From contig NZ_JAOEGN010000006.1 of NCBI RefSeq assembly GCF_025446935.1, positions 47,889 to 111,888 on the forward strand: 64,000 bases of DNA, given 5' to 3'. The notes beneath the pieces are model-generated. The model did not search any database, was not told the DNA's origin, and saw only the letters and a program-made list of their open reading frames with translations. How positions within the stretch are numbered: position 1 is the first letter of the stretch; every line of letters starts with the position of its first letter. Origin of the DNA: Paracholeplasma vituli (GTDB lineage: Bacteria > Bacillota_I > Bacilli_A > Acholeplasmatales > UBA5453). This document shows, piece by piece, positions 1-8,748 of the stretch. The translations under genes and the position numbers were made by a program.

Positions 1-84
1 GCGGCATTTTTCATTGAACTTGAAGCTTTAAAAGGCAGAGAAAAATTATCTAAATACCCGATTTTTGCATCCTTGAAATACTAG
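1..84 (+). CDS. apt: adenine phosphoribosyltransferase, C-terminal fragment
   Basis: The first 28 codons are open and end in TAG; the start lies outside the window. The visible residues contain 'FIELEALKGREKL' and end in 'FASLKY', which resembles the usual C-terminus of adenine phosphoribosyltransferase ('..IELxxLxGRxKL..' then a short '..SLIxY' end). The enzyme makes AMP from adenine and PRPP. The assignment rests on this short match plus context: apt immediately precedes relA and dtd in many Firmicutes. The relA ribosome binding site overlaps the stop codon, so the genes are probably cotranscribed. Confidence 0.7.
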   Translation, partial: AAFFIELEALKGREKLSKYPIFASLKY

Positions 85-92
85 GTGATATT

Positions 93-2276
93 TTGGAAAC
101 ATTGATGACATTTGAAAAATTAATCGAAAATGTCAAGACATATATCCGACGCGAAACAGACTTGGCACGACTTGAGGCGGCATATCAATTGTCGTCTTTT
201 AAGCATGCTGGACAGGTTCGCAAAAGTGGAGCACCATATATCACTCACCCACTCGCTGTAGCTTATATTCTAAGCGAGTTATCGGCGGGTCCAAATACTC
301 TGATTGCAGCCTTATTACATGATACTTTAGAAGATACCAATACGACCTACGATGATTTAAAAAATCAGTTTGGTGAAGAAGTCGCACAATTGGTCGACGG
401 TGTGACTAAAATTGGTAAGATTTCTTATAACCAATCCATCTCACAAGCGGATAACCATCAAAAAATGCTATTGGCGATGGGCAAAGATATTCGTGTTGTG
501 TTAATTAAGATTGCTGACCGTTTGCATAATATGCGTACGATTCATTATCAATCCAGTGAGAAACAACTCAAAATTGCCAATGAAACCTTAGAAATATATG
601 CACCGCTCGCACACCGTCTGGGGTTATTCAAAATCAAAGCGGAATTAGAAGATTCATCTTTGCGCATCGTGAATGGACCATTCTATCACCGCATTAAAAA
701 TATGATCGAAAACCAAGCGATAGTTAAGAATGTATCCATTGAGCATATGATGAGCAAAATTAAAGAGTATTTGGGTGACCACCATGTTGAACATTACCAA
801 ATCTCTGGTCGTACAAAAAATATCTACTCCATTTACAAGAAAATGACAAAACAAAACAAGGATTTCGAAGATATCTATGATATACTCGCGATTCGTGTTA
901 TTGTTGATCGTATTGAAGACTGTTACCAAGTTTTAGGTATCATTCATGCCCATTTTATCCCAATTCCAAAACGCTTTAAAGACTATATCGCTGTACCTAA
1001 ACCAAACATGTATCAGTCGCTTCATACTACGATCCTTTCTGACGATGGATCGATTTTTGAAGTCCAAATTCGTACTTATGAAATGGATAAGGTTGCGGAA
1101 TACGGGATTGCTGCCCATTGGGCCTATAAAGAATCTAAAGAGTATTCTAAAGAAAAAGAACAATTTGAAATTGCTCAAAAATTGAAATGGTATGCGGATT
1201 TACTCAAAATGAGTGAAGATGCAGATGACAAAAATGAAGGTGCTGATGAGTTTGTTGAAACCGTTAAAAATGACATCCTAGAAGCAAACGTTTATGTCTT
1301 TACACCCAAAGGTCAAGTCGTTGAGCTTACTAAAGGATCTACACCAATTGACTTCGCATACCGAATCCACTCAGATGTCGGTAACAAGATGGTGGGTGCA
1401 TCCGTCAATAACCGTATTGTTCCACTCGATTATGAACTTCAAACTGGTGATATTGTCGCTATTAGAACTTCAAAAAACGTAACCGGTCCTTCTGAAGACT
1501 GGCTCAAAATGGCCAAGTCCTCCCATGCAAGACATAAGATTAAAGGTTTCTTAAACAAGTTAAACAAAGATAATCTCTTGCAAATGGGTAAAGACATGAT
1601 TGAGCGTGAAGCTGCGCCACTCAAACTGGATCTCAATCAAATTAACGATGAGTTTGTCTCCAAACATTTCTCCAAAAACATGACCGAAACCGTTGAAGAC
1701 CTCTATGTTGAAGTTGGTAAAGGTATCATCAGTCCAAAGACAGTTATTGCGAAACTAAGTGGTAAAGAGCTCGATAAAGACACTTTATTACAACGTCAAC
1801 TCGATAAAGCTAAACGCATTCTAACCACTAATCATGAATCTGGTTTGATTGTTGAAGGACTATCTACACCTCAAATCAAGATTGCGAACTGCTGTTTACC
1901 AGTGCCTGGTGATTCCATCGTCGGTTATGTTACTAAAGGTAGCGGTATCGCTGTTCACCATGAAAATTGTCCTAACGTTAAAAATCTTACCGAAATGCGG
2001 TTTGTGGATGTATATTGGGCCACCAATATAACACGCAAATACCCTACGCGTATTCAAATTATCGGACAAAACCGTGAGAATATCTTATCTGAAATCATTT
2101 CTACGATTAATGCAACCTCATTGACCATCGCTGAAATCAATGCCATTAGTAATGCTAAACTTGAAAGTATCATCACTTTAAAGGTTTTAGCTAGTAATAA
2201 AGCAGAAATCGAGAATGTCATGGTCAATCTTATGAAGATTTCAAACATTTATCACATTGAAAGAAGATTTAAATAA
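93..2276 (+). CDS. relA: bifunctional (p)ppGpp synthetase/hydrolase, Rel/Spo family
   Basis: Long RelA/SpoT homologue (727 aa), the usual full length, which makes and degrades the stringent-response alarmone (p)ppGpp. The N-terminal HD hydrolase is intact (His38, His52 and the 'LLHDTLEDT' motif near residues 75-82). The synthetase domain carries 'RFKDYIAVPKPNMYQSLHTT' near residues 291-310. A TGS domain follows (about 395-455), then an ACT domain at the C-terminus. Both catalytic halves look active, so this is a bifunctional Rel. The start is TTG at 93, five bases after an AGGTG box that overlaps the apt stop; an ATG at 105 is possible but is 17 bases from that box. The stop overlaps the dtd start (TAATG). 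Confidence 0.95.
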   Translation: METLMTFEKLIENVKTYIRRETDLARLEAAYQLSSFKHAGQVRKSGAPYITHPLAVAYILSELSAGPNTLIAALLHDTLEDTNTTYDDLKNQFGEEVAQLVDGVTKIGKISYNQSISQADNHQKMLLAMGKDIRVVLIKIADRLHNMRTIHYQSSEKQLKIANETLEIYAPLAHRLGLFKIKAELEDSSLRIVNGPFYHRIKNMIENQAIVKNVSIEHMMSKIKEYLGDHHVEHYQISGRTKNIYSIYKKMTKQNKDFEDIYDILAIRVIVDRIEDCYQVLGIIHAHFIPIPKRFKDYIAVPKPNMYQSLHTTILSDDGSIFEVQIRTYEMDKVAEYGIAAHWAYKESKEYSKEKEQFEIAQKLKWYADLLKMSEDADDKNEGADEFVETVKNDILEANVYVFTPKGQVVELTKGSTPIDFAYRIHSDVGNKMVGASVNNRIVPLDYELQTGDIVAIRTSKNVTGPSEDWLKMAKSSHARHKIKGFLNKLNKDNLLQMGKDMIEREAAPLKLDLNQINDEFVSKHFSKNMTETVEDLYVEVGKGIISPKTVIAKLSGKELDKDTLLQRQLDKAKRILTTNHESGLIVEGLSTPQIKIANCCLPVPGDSIVGYVTKGSGIAVHHENCPNVKNLTEMRFVDVYWATNITRKYPTRIQIIGQNRENILSEIISTINATSLTIAEINAISNAKLESIITLKVLASNKAEIENVMVNLMKISNIYHIERRFK

Positions 2277-2716
2277 TGAAAGTAGTCATTCAAAGAGTAA
2301 CACAAGCATCGGTTAAGGTTGGCGATTACCACCGGTCTATTGGGATAGGATACTTAATCCTACTCGGTATTCATGTTTCAGACACCGAAGCGGATTATGC
2401 ATATATTCTAAAAAAAATACTCGCTTTAAGAGTATTCGAAGACGAGAATGCTAAAATGAATTTGAGTTTATCTCAAGTTAATGGTAGTATTTTATTAATT
2501 TCCCAGTTTACGTTGCTCGGTTCAGTGAAAGGGAATAATCGCCCATCATTCACTGAGAGTGCGAAACCAGATCTGGCGAAAAGTTATTATGAACGTTTAG
2601 CCATCGATTTAAGAAAATCGGTACCAATTGTAGAAACAGGTCGCTTTAGAGAAGACATGAAAATTGAACTCATCAATCAAGGTCCTGTTACCATCATTAT
2701 CGATTCAAAGGAGTGA
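2276..2716 (+). CDS. dtd: D-aminoacyl-tRNA deacylase
   Basis: This 146-residue protein matches the DTD family in length and motifs: 'SQFTLLG' near residue 77 and the Gly-cisPro motif region 'NQGPVTI' near the C-terminus. DTD hydrolyses D-aminoacyl-tRNA (and glycyl-tRNA-Ala) to recycle tRNA and protect translation. The ATG shares one base with the relA stop, indicating translational coupling. The relA-dtd pair is a conserved Firmicutes arrangement. The gene ends in TGA, one of many genes here showing that TGA is a stop. Confidence 0.93.
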   Translation: MKVVIQRVTQASVKVGDYHRSIGIGYLILLGIHVSDTEADYAYILKKILALRVFEDENAKMNLSLSQVNGSILLISQFTLLGSVKGNNRPSFTESAKPDLAKSYYERLAIDLRKSVPIVETGRFREDMKIELINQGPVTIIIDSKE

Positions 2717-2722
2717 TTTCGA

Positions 2723-3805
2723 GTGAAAAGTAAAATCAATTGGCGTTATGTAAATGTGCTGGTATTACTCCTGATCATTTACATGCTTTACATTCTATCA
2801 CCACTTTGGGGTAGTCTATTTGAAAAGGCCATCATGGCATTGTTGCCAATCATCATCGCGTTTGCAATTGCATTCATTTTTAATCCGATTGTGACTACAC
2901 TAGAGAAAAAAATGAAAATTCCACGAGTCGTTGGGATATTGTCACTTTATGCTTTAATTATTGGTATAGTTTTGGTTATTGTGTTCGTTTTTGTAAAACC
3001 CTATATCGATGATTTAGGTAATGTTACGGTTGGAATAACCAATTTACTCAGTCAAATTGGGGATTTACTCAATATCGATACAACATCAGTCGAACTCTCC
3101 TTATCCACCATTGTTGAAGATATCTACAATAACATTTTTTCATTCTTTACCGCTACTGGGGATGCTGCTAATTTAGTCGTTTCTACTATATTTAGTGGAG
3201 CTGTCATCGTCATTGTTGGGATTATCTTCCTCATCAACTTTGAAAACATTAAGAACCGTACGAAAGAGTATTTATTGCTTCGTGAAACAAACAAAATGTA
3301 TTTATATGTTTCGCAGTTATATCATGATTTAACGAACTATTTAGTGGCTGAAATCATTATTGCTTTAATTCAATTCATCGAATATGCAGGCTTATTCCTA
3401 TTGATTGGCATTTTTATTCCAGAATATAGAACCTATGCATTGGTTTTAGGTGTGTGTGTCTCCGTATTCTCACTTGTGCCGTATTTTGGTGGGTATCTAT
3501 CCTCATTCTTCATGATACTAATCGCGCTATCTTTACCAGAAGTCGTGTACGCCTCCATTCCAATTGGATTATTTATTCTTATCTTCCCTAACTTAGATGC
3601 GTATTTAATCAATCCAATGATTTATAAGAAGCAACTTAAACTGAACCCATTACTCTCGGTGTCTGCGATTTTACTTGCTCAAGCGTTCTTTGGCTTGGTT
3701 GGGGTATTTATCTCCATCCCAGCTATCTTATTTATCACCATCACATACAACTTCTATAAAGAACCGATTCACGCGAAACTTAGACAATTTAAAGATTCTC
3801 TATAA
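2723..3805 (+). CDS. AI-2E family permease (YtvI/YdiK-like)
   Basis: 360-residue integral membrane protein with about seven to eight hydrophobic segments. Segments lie at roughly 10-30, 32-55 and 70-90, and a cluster between 205 and 345 includes 'LVPYFGGYLSSFFMIL' and an 'NPMIYKKQLKLNPLLSVSA' loop. That loop (an 'NP..xG..xxLxPL.vl..' pattern) is typical of the AI-2E transporter (PerM/YtvI) family. Substrates in this family are poorly known; export or Na+/H+ antiport has been shown for some members. The start is GTG at 2723, nine bases after AAGGAG; that binding site overlaps the dtd stop, so the gene is the last of the apt-relA-dtd operon. No strong terminator follows before the next promoter at 3808. 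Confidence 0.85.
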   Translation: MKSKINWRYVNVLVLLLIIYMLYILSPLWGSLFEKAIMALLPIIIAFAIAFIFNPIVTTLEKKMKIPRVVGILSLYALIIGIVLVIVFVFVKPYIDDLGNVTVGITNLLSQIGDLLNIDTTSVELSLSTIVEDIYNNIFSFFTATGDAANLVVSTIFSGAVIVIVGIIFLINFENIKNRTKEYLLLRETNKMYLYVSQLYHDLTNYLVAEIIIALIQFIEYAGLFLLIGIFIPEYRTYALVLGVCVSVFSLVPYFGGYLSSFFMILIALSLPEVVYASIPIGLFILIFPNLDAYLINPMIYKKQLKLNPLLSVSAILLAQAFFGLVGVFISIPAILFITITYNFYKEPIHAKLRQFKDSL

Positions 3806-3807
3806 GA

Positions 3808-3836
3808 TTGACAAATCGGTGTTGTTATTGTATCAT
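3808..3836 (+). promoter_or_regulatory. sigma-A type promoter of the hisS operon
   Basis: A perfect -35 box TTGACA (3808-3813), a 17-base spacer and a -10 box TATCAT (3831-3836) lie just after the permease stop codon. Transcription would begin near 3843 and include the T-box leader. Confidence 0.8.
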
Positions 3837-3842
3837 TTACTT

Positions 3843-4040
3843 GTAATTTAATCGTCTGATGATTGAAAAGAATGGGCTGGTTATCTCTTATAGCGAGGAT
3901 GAATGGTGAAAGCATCTAGAAACACCCCCCAGGGACACTTCAGGAAGACGTTCAATTTGAGGGCTATGGGCATCCATAGAACTAAGGTGGTACCGCGCAT
4001 GTTTAGCGTCCTTAGAAATAAGGCGCTTTTTTATTTTTTA
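3843..4040 (+). promoter_or_regulatory. T-box leader (tRNA-sensing), probable His specifier
   Basis: The leader holds the canonical T-box sequence AAGGTGGTACCGCG at 3984-3997. It is followed by an intrinsic terminator at 4005-4036 (GCGtCCTT stem, AAGGCGC, then a T-run). Stem I carries the sequence CTAGAAACACC at 3915-3926. By analogy with other T-boxes, where the specifier follows GAAA, the specifier would be CAC (His) at 3923-3925. The downstream genes include hisS, consistent with histidyl-tRNA sensing. AAC or ACC in neighbouring registers cannot be excluded without folding the loop. Uncharged tRNA-His would stabilise the antiterminator and allow transcription of the acetyltransferase, hisS and aspS. 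Confidence 0.9.
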
Positions 4041-4051
4041 AGGTGAAATCT

Positions 4052-4609
4052 ATGATATTTAGCCAAAAAATGCCAACAATTGAATTGGATAAAGTGATTC
4101 TAAGAACACTCTTAAAAAAGGATGCTAATGATTTTTTTGAGTTAGGTAAAGATCCTATTACTACCGAATTTTTGACATGGGGCCCCTTCAAGACTCTAAA
4201 AGAAGCTATCACCATGATCAAATTCACTTACTTCCGAAGAACATCGAGAAATGAACCCATCGGTTATGCGATTGTCGATAAAGCGACAGCTAAAATGATT
4301 GGAACCATTGAGTTTCATACCTTCAATCGTAAAATGAATACCTGTGAAATTGGCTATGTTCTTAGCAGAGACTATTGGAATCAAGGGATTATGACCGATT
4401 GTTTAAAAGCCGTTACGAAAGTTGCTTTTAACCACTTAAAGATGGATCGTGTCGTTATTAAACATATTATTGAGAATACGGCTAGCCAACGCGTCATCCT
4501 AAAAGCAGGGTATCAATTTGTTGAACTTAGCAAAAAAAGCTTTTTTCATCCCAAAACACAACGTTTTCATGACGTTAATATATACGAACTATGGAGGAAT
4601 CAAAAATGA
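4052..4609 (+). CDS. GNAT acetyltransferase (RimJ/RimL type)
   Basis: The 185-residue protein has a RimJ/RimL-type GNAT domain: the N-terminal strand 'LRTLLKKDANDFFEL', the central 'IGTIEFHTF', the acetyl-CoA loop region 'YWNQGIMTDCLKAV' (about 109-122) and the C-terminal 'NTASQRVILKAGYQF' helix. The substrate cannot be read from sequence; the family acetylates ribosomal protein N-termini, amino acids, or aminoacyl-nucleotide antibiotics. The ATG at 4052 follows an AAGGTGA box by five bases; an in-frame GTG at 4043 lies inside that box and is unlikely. It is the first gene after the T-box terminator and overlaps hisS by four bases (ATGA). It is therefore coregulated with histidyl- and aspartyl-tRNA synthetases, an unusual place for such an enzyme. 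Confidence 0.85.
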   Translation: MIFSQKMPTIELDKVILRTLLKKDANDFFELGKDPITTEFLTWGPFKTLKEAITMIKFTYFRRTSRNEPIGYAIVDKATAKMIGTIEFHTFNRKMNTCEIGYVLSRDYWNQGIMTDCLKAVTKVAFNHLKMDRVVIKHIIENTASQRVILKAGYQFVELSKKSFFHPKTQRFHDVNIYELWRNQK

Positions 4610-5871
4610 TCAGCAAAGCAAAAGGCACTTACGATGTATTACCCAACGAATCTCATAAGTGGCATACTTTAGAGGAAAAAGCACGTCAAATCTGTGTTTT
4701 ATTTGGATATCAAGAAGTAAGAACGCCCATATTTGAATACAAGGAAGTATTCCATCGCCAAAACGAACAATCCGATATGGTGACAAAAGAAACCTATAAC
4801 TTCATGGATAAAGGAGATCGCGAACTCACTTTAAGACCAGAAGGTACTGCGGGTGTTATCCGTAGTTTTGTTGAAAACAAACTCTACGTTGAAACACCAC
4901 TGAATAAACTATATTACATTGGACCTAATTTTCGTTATGAACGCCCTCAAAAAGGACGTTTTAGACAATTCTCGCAATTTGGTGTCGAAGCAATCGGTTC
5001 GAATGACCCAGCACTGGATGCAGAAGTCATCGGTTTAGCCTATTCATTCATCCAAAAATTAGGTTTAAAAGGAGTTCGTGTAAGAATCAATACCTTAGGT
5101 GATAATGAGTCAAGAGCTGCGTTTAAAGCAGCACTTAAGAATCATTTTGAACCTCATGTAGATACTTTATGTGAAGATTGTAAGCAACGTATTGATAAAA
5201 ATCCACTCCGCATTTTAGATTGTAAAATCGATGGTCAACACCCAGCTGTCGTAAAAGCACCAACGACTCAAGACTATTTAAATGATTTTTCTAAGCGCTA
5301 TTTCCAAAGTGTGCTTACTTATCTAGATGTCGCAAACATCGACTATGAGATTGCACCTAAATTGGTACGTGGTTTAGACTACTACACCCACACTGTATTT
5401 GAAATCGAAGCCGATATTGAAGGATTTGGTGCTCAAAACGTATTAGGTGGTGGGGGTAGATACCAATCATTAGTTAAGGAACTCGGTGGACCAGATTTAC
5501 CAGGTATTGGATTTGCATTCGGTATGGAACGTTTAATCATCGCCATGGAATCGGAAAATATCGCTTTCGAACAAGACCCAAGGACAGACATTTTCTTTAT
5601 CGCAACCGATGCGAATGCCCGCACACAGGCACTTAAATTGCTATTTGAGTCAAGAAATCAAAATATGGTTGCCGATATGGATTTTGTTTCGACATCCTTT
5701 AAAGCCCAGCTAAAATCGGGTTTAAAAAAGAATGCAAAATACTTAGGAATCATTGGTGAAACTGAACTTCAAAATAAGACCATTTCTCTAAAGAATACTG
5801 AAACACAACAACAGGAAGAAGTTCCTCTAAAGATAGCGATTAGATCGCTCAAAGACTGGTTAGGTAAATAA
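4606..5871 (+). CDS. hisS: histidyl-tRNA synthetase
   Basis: Class II aminoacyl-tRNA synthetase of 421 residues charging tRNA-His. Motif 2 is visible as '[18 protein letters not shown]'. The histidine-specific motifs are '[14 protein letters not shown]' and 'GGGGRYQSL', and motif 3 is '[11 protein letters not shown]'. A C-terminal anticodon-binding domain follows. The start is taken as the ATG at 4606 because the strong GGAGG box (4593-4597) lies nine bases upstream. An in-frame ATG at 4591 would sit on top of that box. The ATG overlaps the acetyltransferase stop (ATGA), indicating translational coupling. Controlled by the upstream T-box. Confidence 0.96.
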   Translation: MISKAKGTYDVLPNESHKWHTLEEKARQICVLFGYQEVRTPIFEYKEVFHRQNEQSDMVTKETYNFMDKGDRELTLRPEGTAGVIRSFVENKLYVETPLNKLYYIGPNFRYERPQKGRFRQFSQFGVEAIGSNDPALDAEVIGLAYSFIQKLGLKGVRVRINTLGDNESRAAFKAALKNHFEPHVDTLCEDCKQRIDKNPLRILDCKIDGQHPAVVKAPTTQDYLNDFSKRYFQSVLTYLDVANIDYEIAPKLVRGLDYYTHTVFEIEADIEGFGAQNVLGGGGRYQSLVKELGGPDLPGIGFAFGMERLIIAMESENIAFEQDPRTDIFFIATDANARTQALKLLFESRNQNMVADMDFVSTSFKAQLKSGLKKNAKYLGIIGETELQNKTISLKNTETQQQEEVPLKIAIRSLKDWLGK

Positions 5872-5872
5872 T

Positions 5873-7597
5873 ATGGCATACACGCATCATAACAACGAAT
5901 TAAATCTATCAAACTTAGGACAAACTGTCCATCTCAAAGGCTGGGTTGCACGAAAACGTAATCTTGGTGGTTTAATCTTCATCGATTTAAGAGACCGTTT
6001 TGGGATTACACAATTACTCGTTCAACCTGGACAAGAAGTCTATGAACTTGCAAGTACTCTAAAAAGTGAGTACGTCATCGACGTAAAAGGGACTGTCATC
6101 GAACGTGAATCTAAAAATCCAAATATGGCTACAGGTGATATCGAAGTCAACATTACATATTTAAAGATTCTTAATACCGCTGAAACCCCACCAATTGGGA
6201 TTTCAAATGAAGATACTGCTTTAGAAGATACACGCTTAAAATACCGCTATCTAGACTTAAGACGTCCAGTTATGCAAAACTATTTAATTAAGCGTGCTCA
6301 AATCACACAAGCTGTCCGTGAAGCGTTATTGGCAGAAGATTTTAATGAATTTGAAACCCCTATTTTAGGTAAATCAACACCTGAAGGCGCACGCGATTTC
6401 TTAGTACCTTCTAGATTATATGCTGGCGAATTTTATGCACTACCACAATCCCCACAAATCTATAAACAATTATATATGGTAGCTGGGTTTGAAAAATATT
6501 TCCAAATTGCACGTTGCTTTAGAGACGAAGACCTTCGTGCAGACCGTCAATTAGAATTCACACAAGTGGATATCGAAACTTCATTCTTAAGCGAAGAAGA
6601 AATTCAATCGATGGTTGAACGTGTCTTAGCTCATACATTTAAAAAAGTGCTAAACCATGAAATTCAATTACCAATTGAACGCATGTCCTTCGATAAAGCG
6701 ATGTCTTTATACGGATCTGATAAACCAGACATTCGTTTCGGTTTATTGTTAAAGGACTTGAATCCTTTACTAGATTCATTTGAAATTCCATTTTTAGCAA
6801 ATAAAACCGTAAGAGGTTTTGTCGTACCAAATGGAGCCCATTTATCTAGAAAAGAACTGGATGCATTCACATTAACTGTGAAGAAAAATCATGGGGACGC
6901 ACTTGCTTTCCTTAAAGTAATGAACCATGAATTATCGGGGTCTTTACTAAAGAACATCACAGACCCACATGCATTTATCCATACAGCTGGTTTAAATGAT
7001 AATGACTTATTATTGGTTATTGCAGGTAAGGATTATGAATCAGCCTCCAAAGCAGCAGGGGCACTACGTAAAGAACTTGGTGACTACCTCAATTTAGCTT
7101 CTGATGACGATTACCGTTTTGTTTGGATTGTAGACTGGCCACTCTTTGATGTCAATGATGACGGCTCATTAACTGCTGCCCATCATCCATTTACATCGCC
7201 TAAAGAAGCCGATAAACCGTTATTAACAACCAATCCAAAAGCCTGCCGTGCACAAGCGTATGATATTGTTTTAAACGGTTATGAACTCGGTGGTGGGTCC
7301 GTGAGAATTCACGAATCACACATCCAACAACAAATGTTTGAAGCGATTGGATTATCAAATGAAACGATTGAAGAACGCTTTGGATTCTTAGTAGGCGCAC
7401 TCAAGTATGGTACACCTCCACATGGTGGATTGGCATTAGGTCTTGACCGTTTAGTTATGCTTATGACACACACCAAGAACATCAAAGATGTTATCGCATT
7501 CCCAAAAACACAAAGTGCGAGAGACCTCATGATGCAAGCACCCTCTACAGTTGCAGATGCTCAGCTTGAAGAACTCAATTTAATCATCAAAAAGTAG
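5873..7597 (+). CDS. aspS: aspartyl-tRNA synthetase
   Basis: Bacterial-type AspRS of 574 residues. An N-terminal OB-fold anticodon-binding domain ('[19 protein letters not shown]') is followed by class II motif 2 ('[19 protein letters not shown]'). A GAD insertion lies at about 270-400, and motif 3 is '[13 protein letters not shown]'. '[15 protein letters not shown]' is the typical AspRS substrate-loop region. It begins one base after hisS, the conserved hisS-aspS pair of Firmicutes, and should share the T-box control. A strong terminator follows. Confidence 0.96.
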   Translation: MAYTHHNNELNLSNLGQTVHLKGWVARKRNLGGLIFIDLRDRFGITQLLVQPGQEVYELASTLKSEYVIDVKGTVIERESKNPNMATGDIEVNITYLKILNTAETPPIGISNEDTALEDTRLKYRYLDLRRPVMQNYLIKRAQITQAVREALLAEDFNEFETPILGKSTPEGARDFLVPSRLYAGEFYALPQSPQIYKQLYMVAGFEKYFQIARCFRDEDLRADRQLEFTQVDIETSFLSEEEIQSMVERVLAHTFKKVLNHEIQLPIERMSFDKAMSLYGSDKPDIRFGLLLKDLNPLLDSFEIPFLANKTVRGFVVPNGAHLSRKELDAFTLTVKKNHGDALAFLKVMNHELSGSLLKNITDPHAFIHTAGLNDNDLLLVIAGKDYESASKAAGALRKELGDYLNLASDDDYRFVWIVDWPLFDVNDDGSLTAAHHPFTSPKEADKPLLTTNPKACRAQAYDIVLNGYELGGGSVRIHESHIQQQMFEAIGLSNETIEERFGFLVGALKYGTPPHGGLALGLDRLVMLMTHTKNIKDVIAFPKTQSARDLMMQAPSTVADAQLEELNLIIKK

Positions 7598-7615
7598 TAA
7601 CTTATGGAATAAATT

Positions 7616-7655
7616 ATCCCAGTTCAGTTTAATCATTGAATTGGGATTTTATTTT
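7616..7655 (+). terminator. terminator of the hisS-aspS operon
   Basis: An 11-bp stem (ATCCCAGTTCA with TGAATTGGGAT, one G-T pair) with a ten-base loop is followed by a T-rich tract. Confidence 0.85.
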
Positions 7656-7726
7656 AATAATCGCTTATAACGCATTTTAGTGAAATTCCCACAATTAGAA
7701 TAGTTTATAAATATTAGTCGGTTCTC

Positions 7727-7755
7727 TAGTCAAAAATGTGTTTTTAAGGTATGAT
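7727..7755 (+). promoter_or_regulatory. probable promoter of msrA
   Basis: -10 box TATGAT (7750-7755), 17 bases after a weak -35 TAGTCA (7727-7732). It follows the aspS terminator and precedes msrA by about 30 bases. Confidence 0.45.
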
Positions 7756-7783
7756 ATTATTAAAGCAATTTGGAGGTTAATCT

Positions 7784-8281
7784 ATGAAAAAAATCATTTT
7801 AGCAGGTGGATGCTTTTGGGGTGTCCAAGCCTATTTTAGAGATTTAAAAGGGGTCTATCATACTGAAGTTGGTTATGCGAACGGGAACAAACCAAACCCG
7901 ACTTATCAAGAAGTTTGTAATGGAGTGGCTACGCACGCTGAAGTCACATTAGTCAAATATGATGAAACCATCGTTTCCCTTTCAACCATTTTGGAACATT
8001 TCTTTAGAATCATCAACCCGTATACACTTAACCGTCAAGGTAACGATATTGGCTTACAATATCGCTCAGGTGTTTATTATGAATCTGAAAACGACGCACT
8101 GGTGTCGCGTGAATTCATTCAAAAACGCCAAGCGTTATCTGAACGCAAGTTCGCTGTTGTTGTTGAACCTTTAAAAAATTATTATAAAGCAGAAGAATAC
8201 CATCAAGATTACTTAATCAAGAATCCAAATGGGTACTGTCATGTCAACTTAGACTTATTGAAAGCAGATGAACGTAAATGA
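7784..8281 (+). CDS. msrA: peptide-methionine (S)-S-oxide reductase
   Basis: 165-residue MsrA, which repairs the S-epimer of oxidised methionine in proteins. The catalytic motif GCFWG is present at residues 9-13 ('AGGCFWGVQAYF'). The protein includes the usual 'GYANG' and 'YHQDYL' (YHQ-Y-L) family motifs. No fused MsrB domain is present and no msrB is seen nearby. A GGAGG box sits ten bases before the ATG. The stop overlaps the next gene (ATGA), placing msrA first in an operon that runs to the pseudouridine synthase. Thioredoxin, encoded at 14812, is the expected reductant (family knowledge). Confidence 0.95.
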   Translation: MKKIILAGGCFWGVQAYFRDLKGVYHTEVGYANGNKPNPTYQEVCNGVATHAEVTLVKYDETIVSLSTILEHFFRIINPYTLNRQGNDIGLQYRSGVYYESENDALVSREFIQKRQALSERKFAVVVEPLKNYYKAEEYHQDYLIKNPNGYCHVNLDLLKADERK

Positions 8282-8748
8282 AACGCTCTGACTACATTTC
8301 ATGGGACCAATACTTTATGGGGGTTGCTTCACTATCAGCACTCAGATCTAAAGATCCAAACACCCAAGTAGGCGCTTGTATCATCAATACCGATAAACGC
8401 ATCATCGGGATTGGTTATAATGGATTACCACAACAGTTGTCTGACGATGAATTTCCTTGGACAAAAGATGGTGACTTACAGGACACCAAATACCCTTATG
8501 TCGTTCACGCAGAAGCCAATGCAATTTTAAACGCAACTCAATCGATTAAAAATGGGGTTTGCTATGTCACGCTTTTTCCGTGTCATGAATGTACAAAATT
8601 ACTGATTCAAAGTGGGATTAAAGAACTCGTCTATCAAGAAAATAAATACGAAAATACACCGTCTAATGTCGCAGCGATGCGCATGTTAAATGCTGCAGGT
8701 GTTAAAATCCGTCAGTTTCATTTGGGACAAATTGAGATTAAACCATGA
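8278..8748 (+). CDS. dCMP deaminase (ComEB-like)
   Basis: 156-residue zinc-dependent cytidine/deoxycytidylate deaminase. The zinc site is visible as 'HAEANAIL' (His and catalytic Glu) and 'PCHEC' (two Cys). The N-terminal 'DYISWDQYFMGVASLSALRSKDPNTQVGA'-type region, seen here from residue 4, is typical of dCMP deaminase rather than free cytidine deaminase. The enzyme converts dCMP to dUMP for thymidylate synthesis. It overlaps msrA and the following protease gene by four bases each. No competence genes are nearby, so the ComEB name only reflects sequence similarity. Confidence 0.9.
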   Translation: MKRSDYISWDQYFMGVASLSALRSKDPNTQVGACIINTDKRIIGIGYNGLPQQLSDDEFPWTKDGDLQDTKYPYVVHAEANAILNATQSIKNGVCYVTLFPCHECTKLLIQSGIKELVYQENKYENTPSNVAAMRMLNAAGVKIRQFHLGQIEIKP

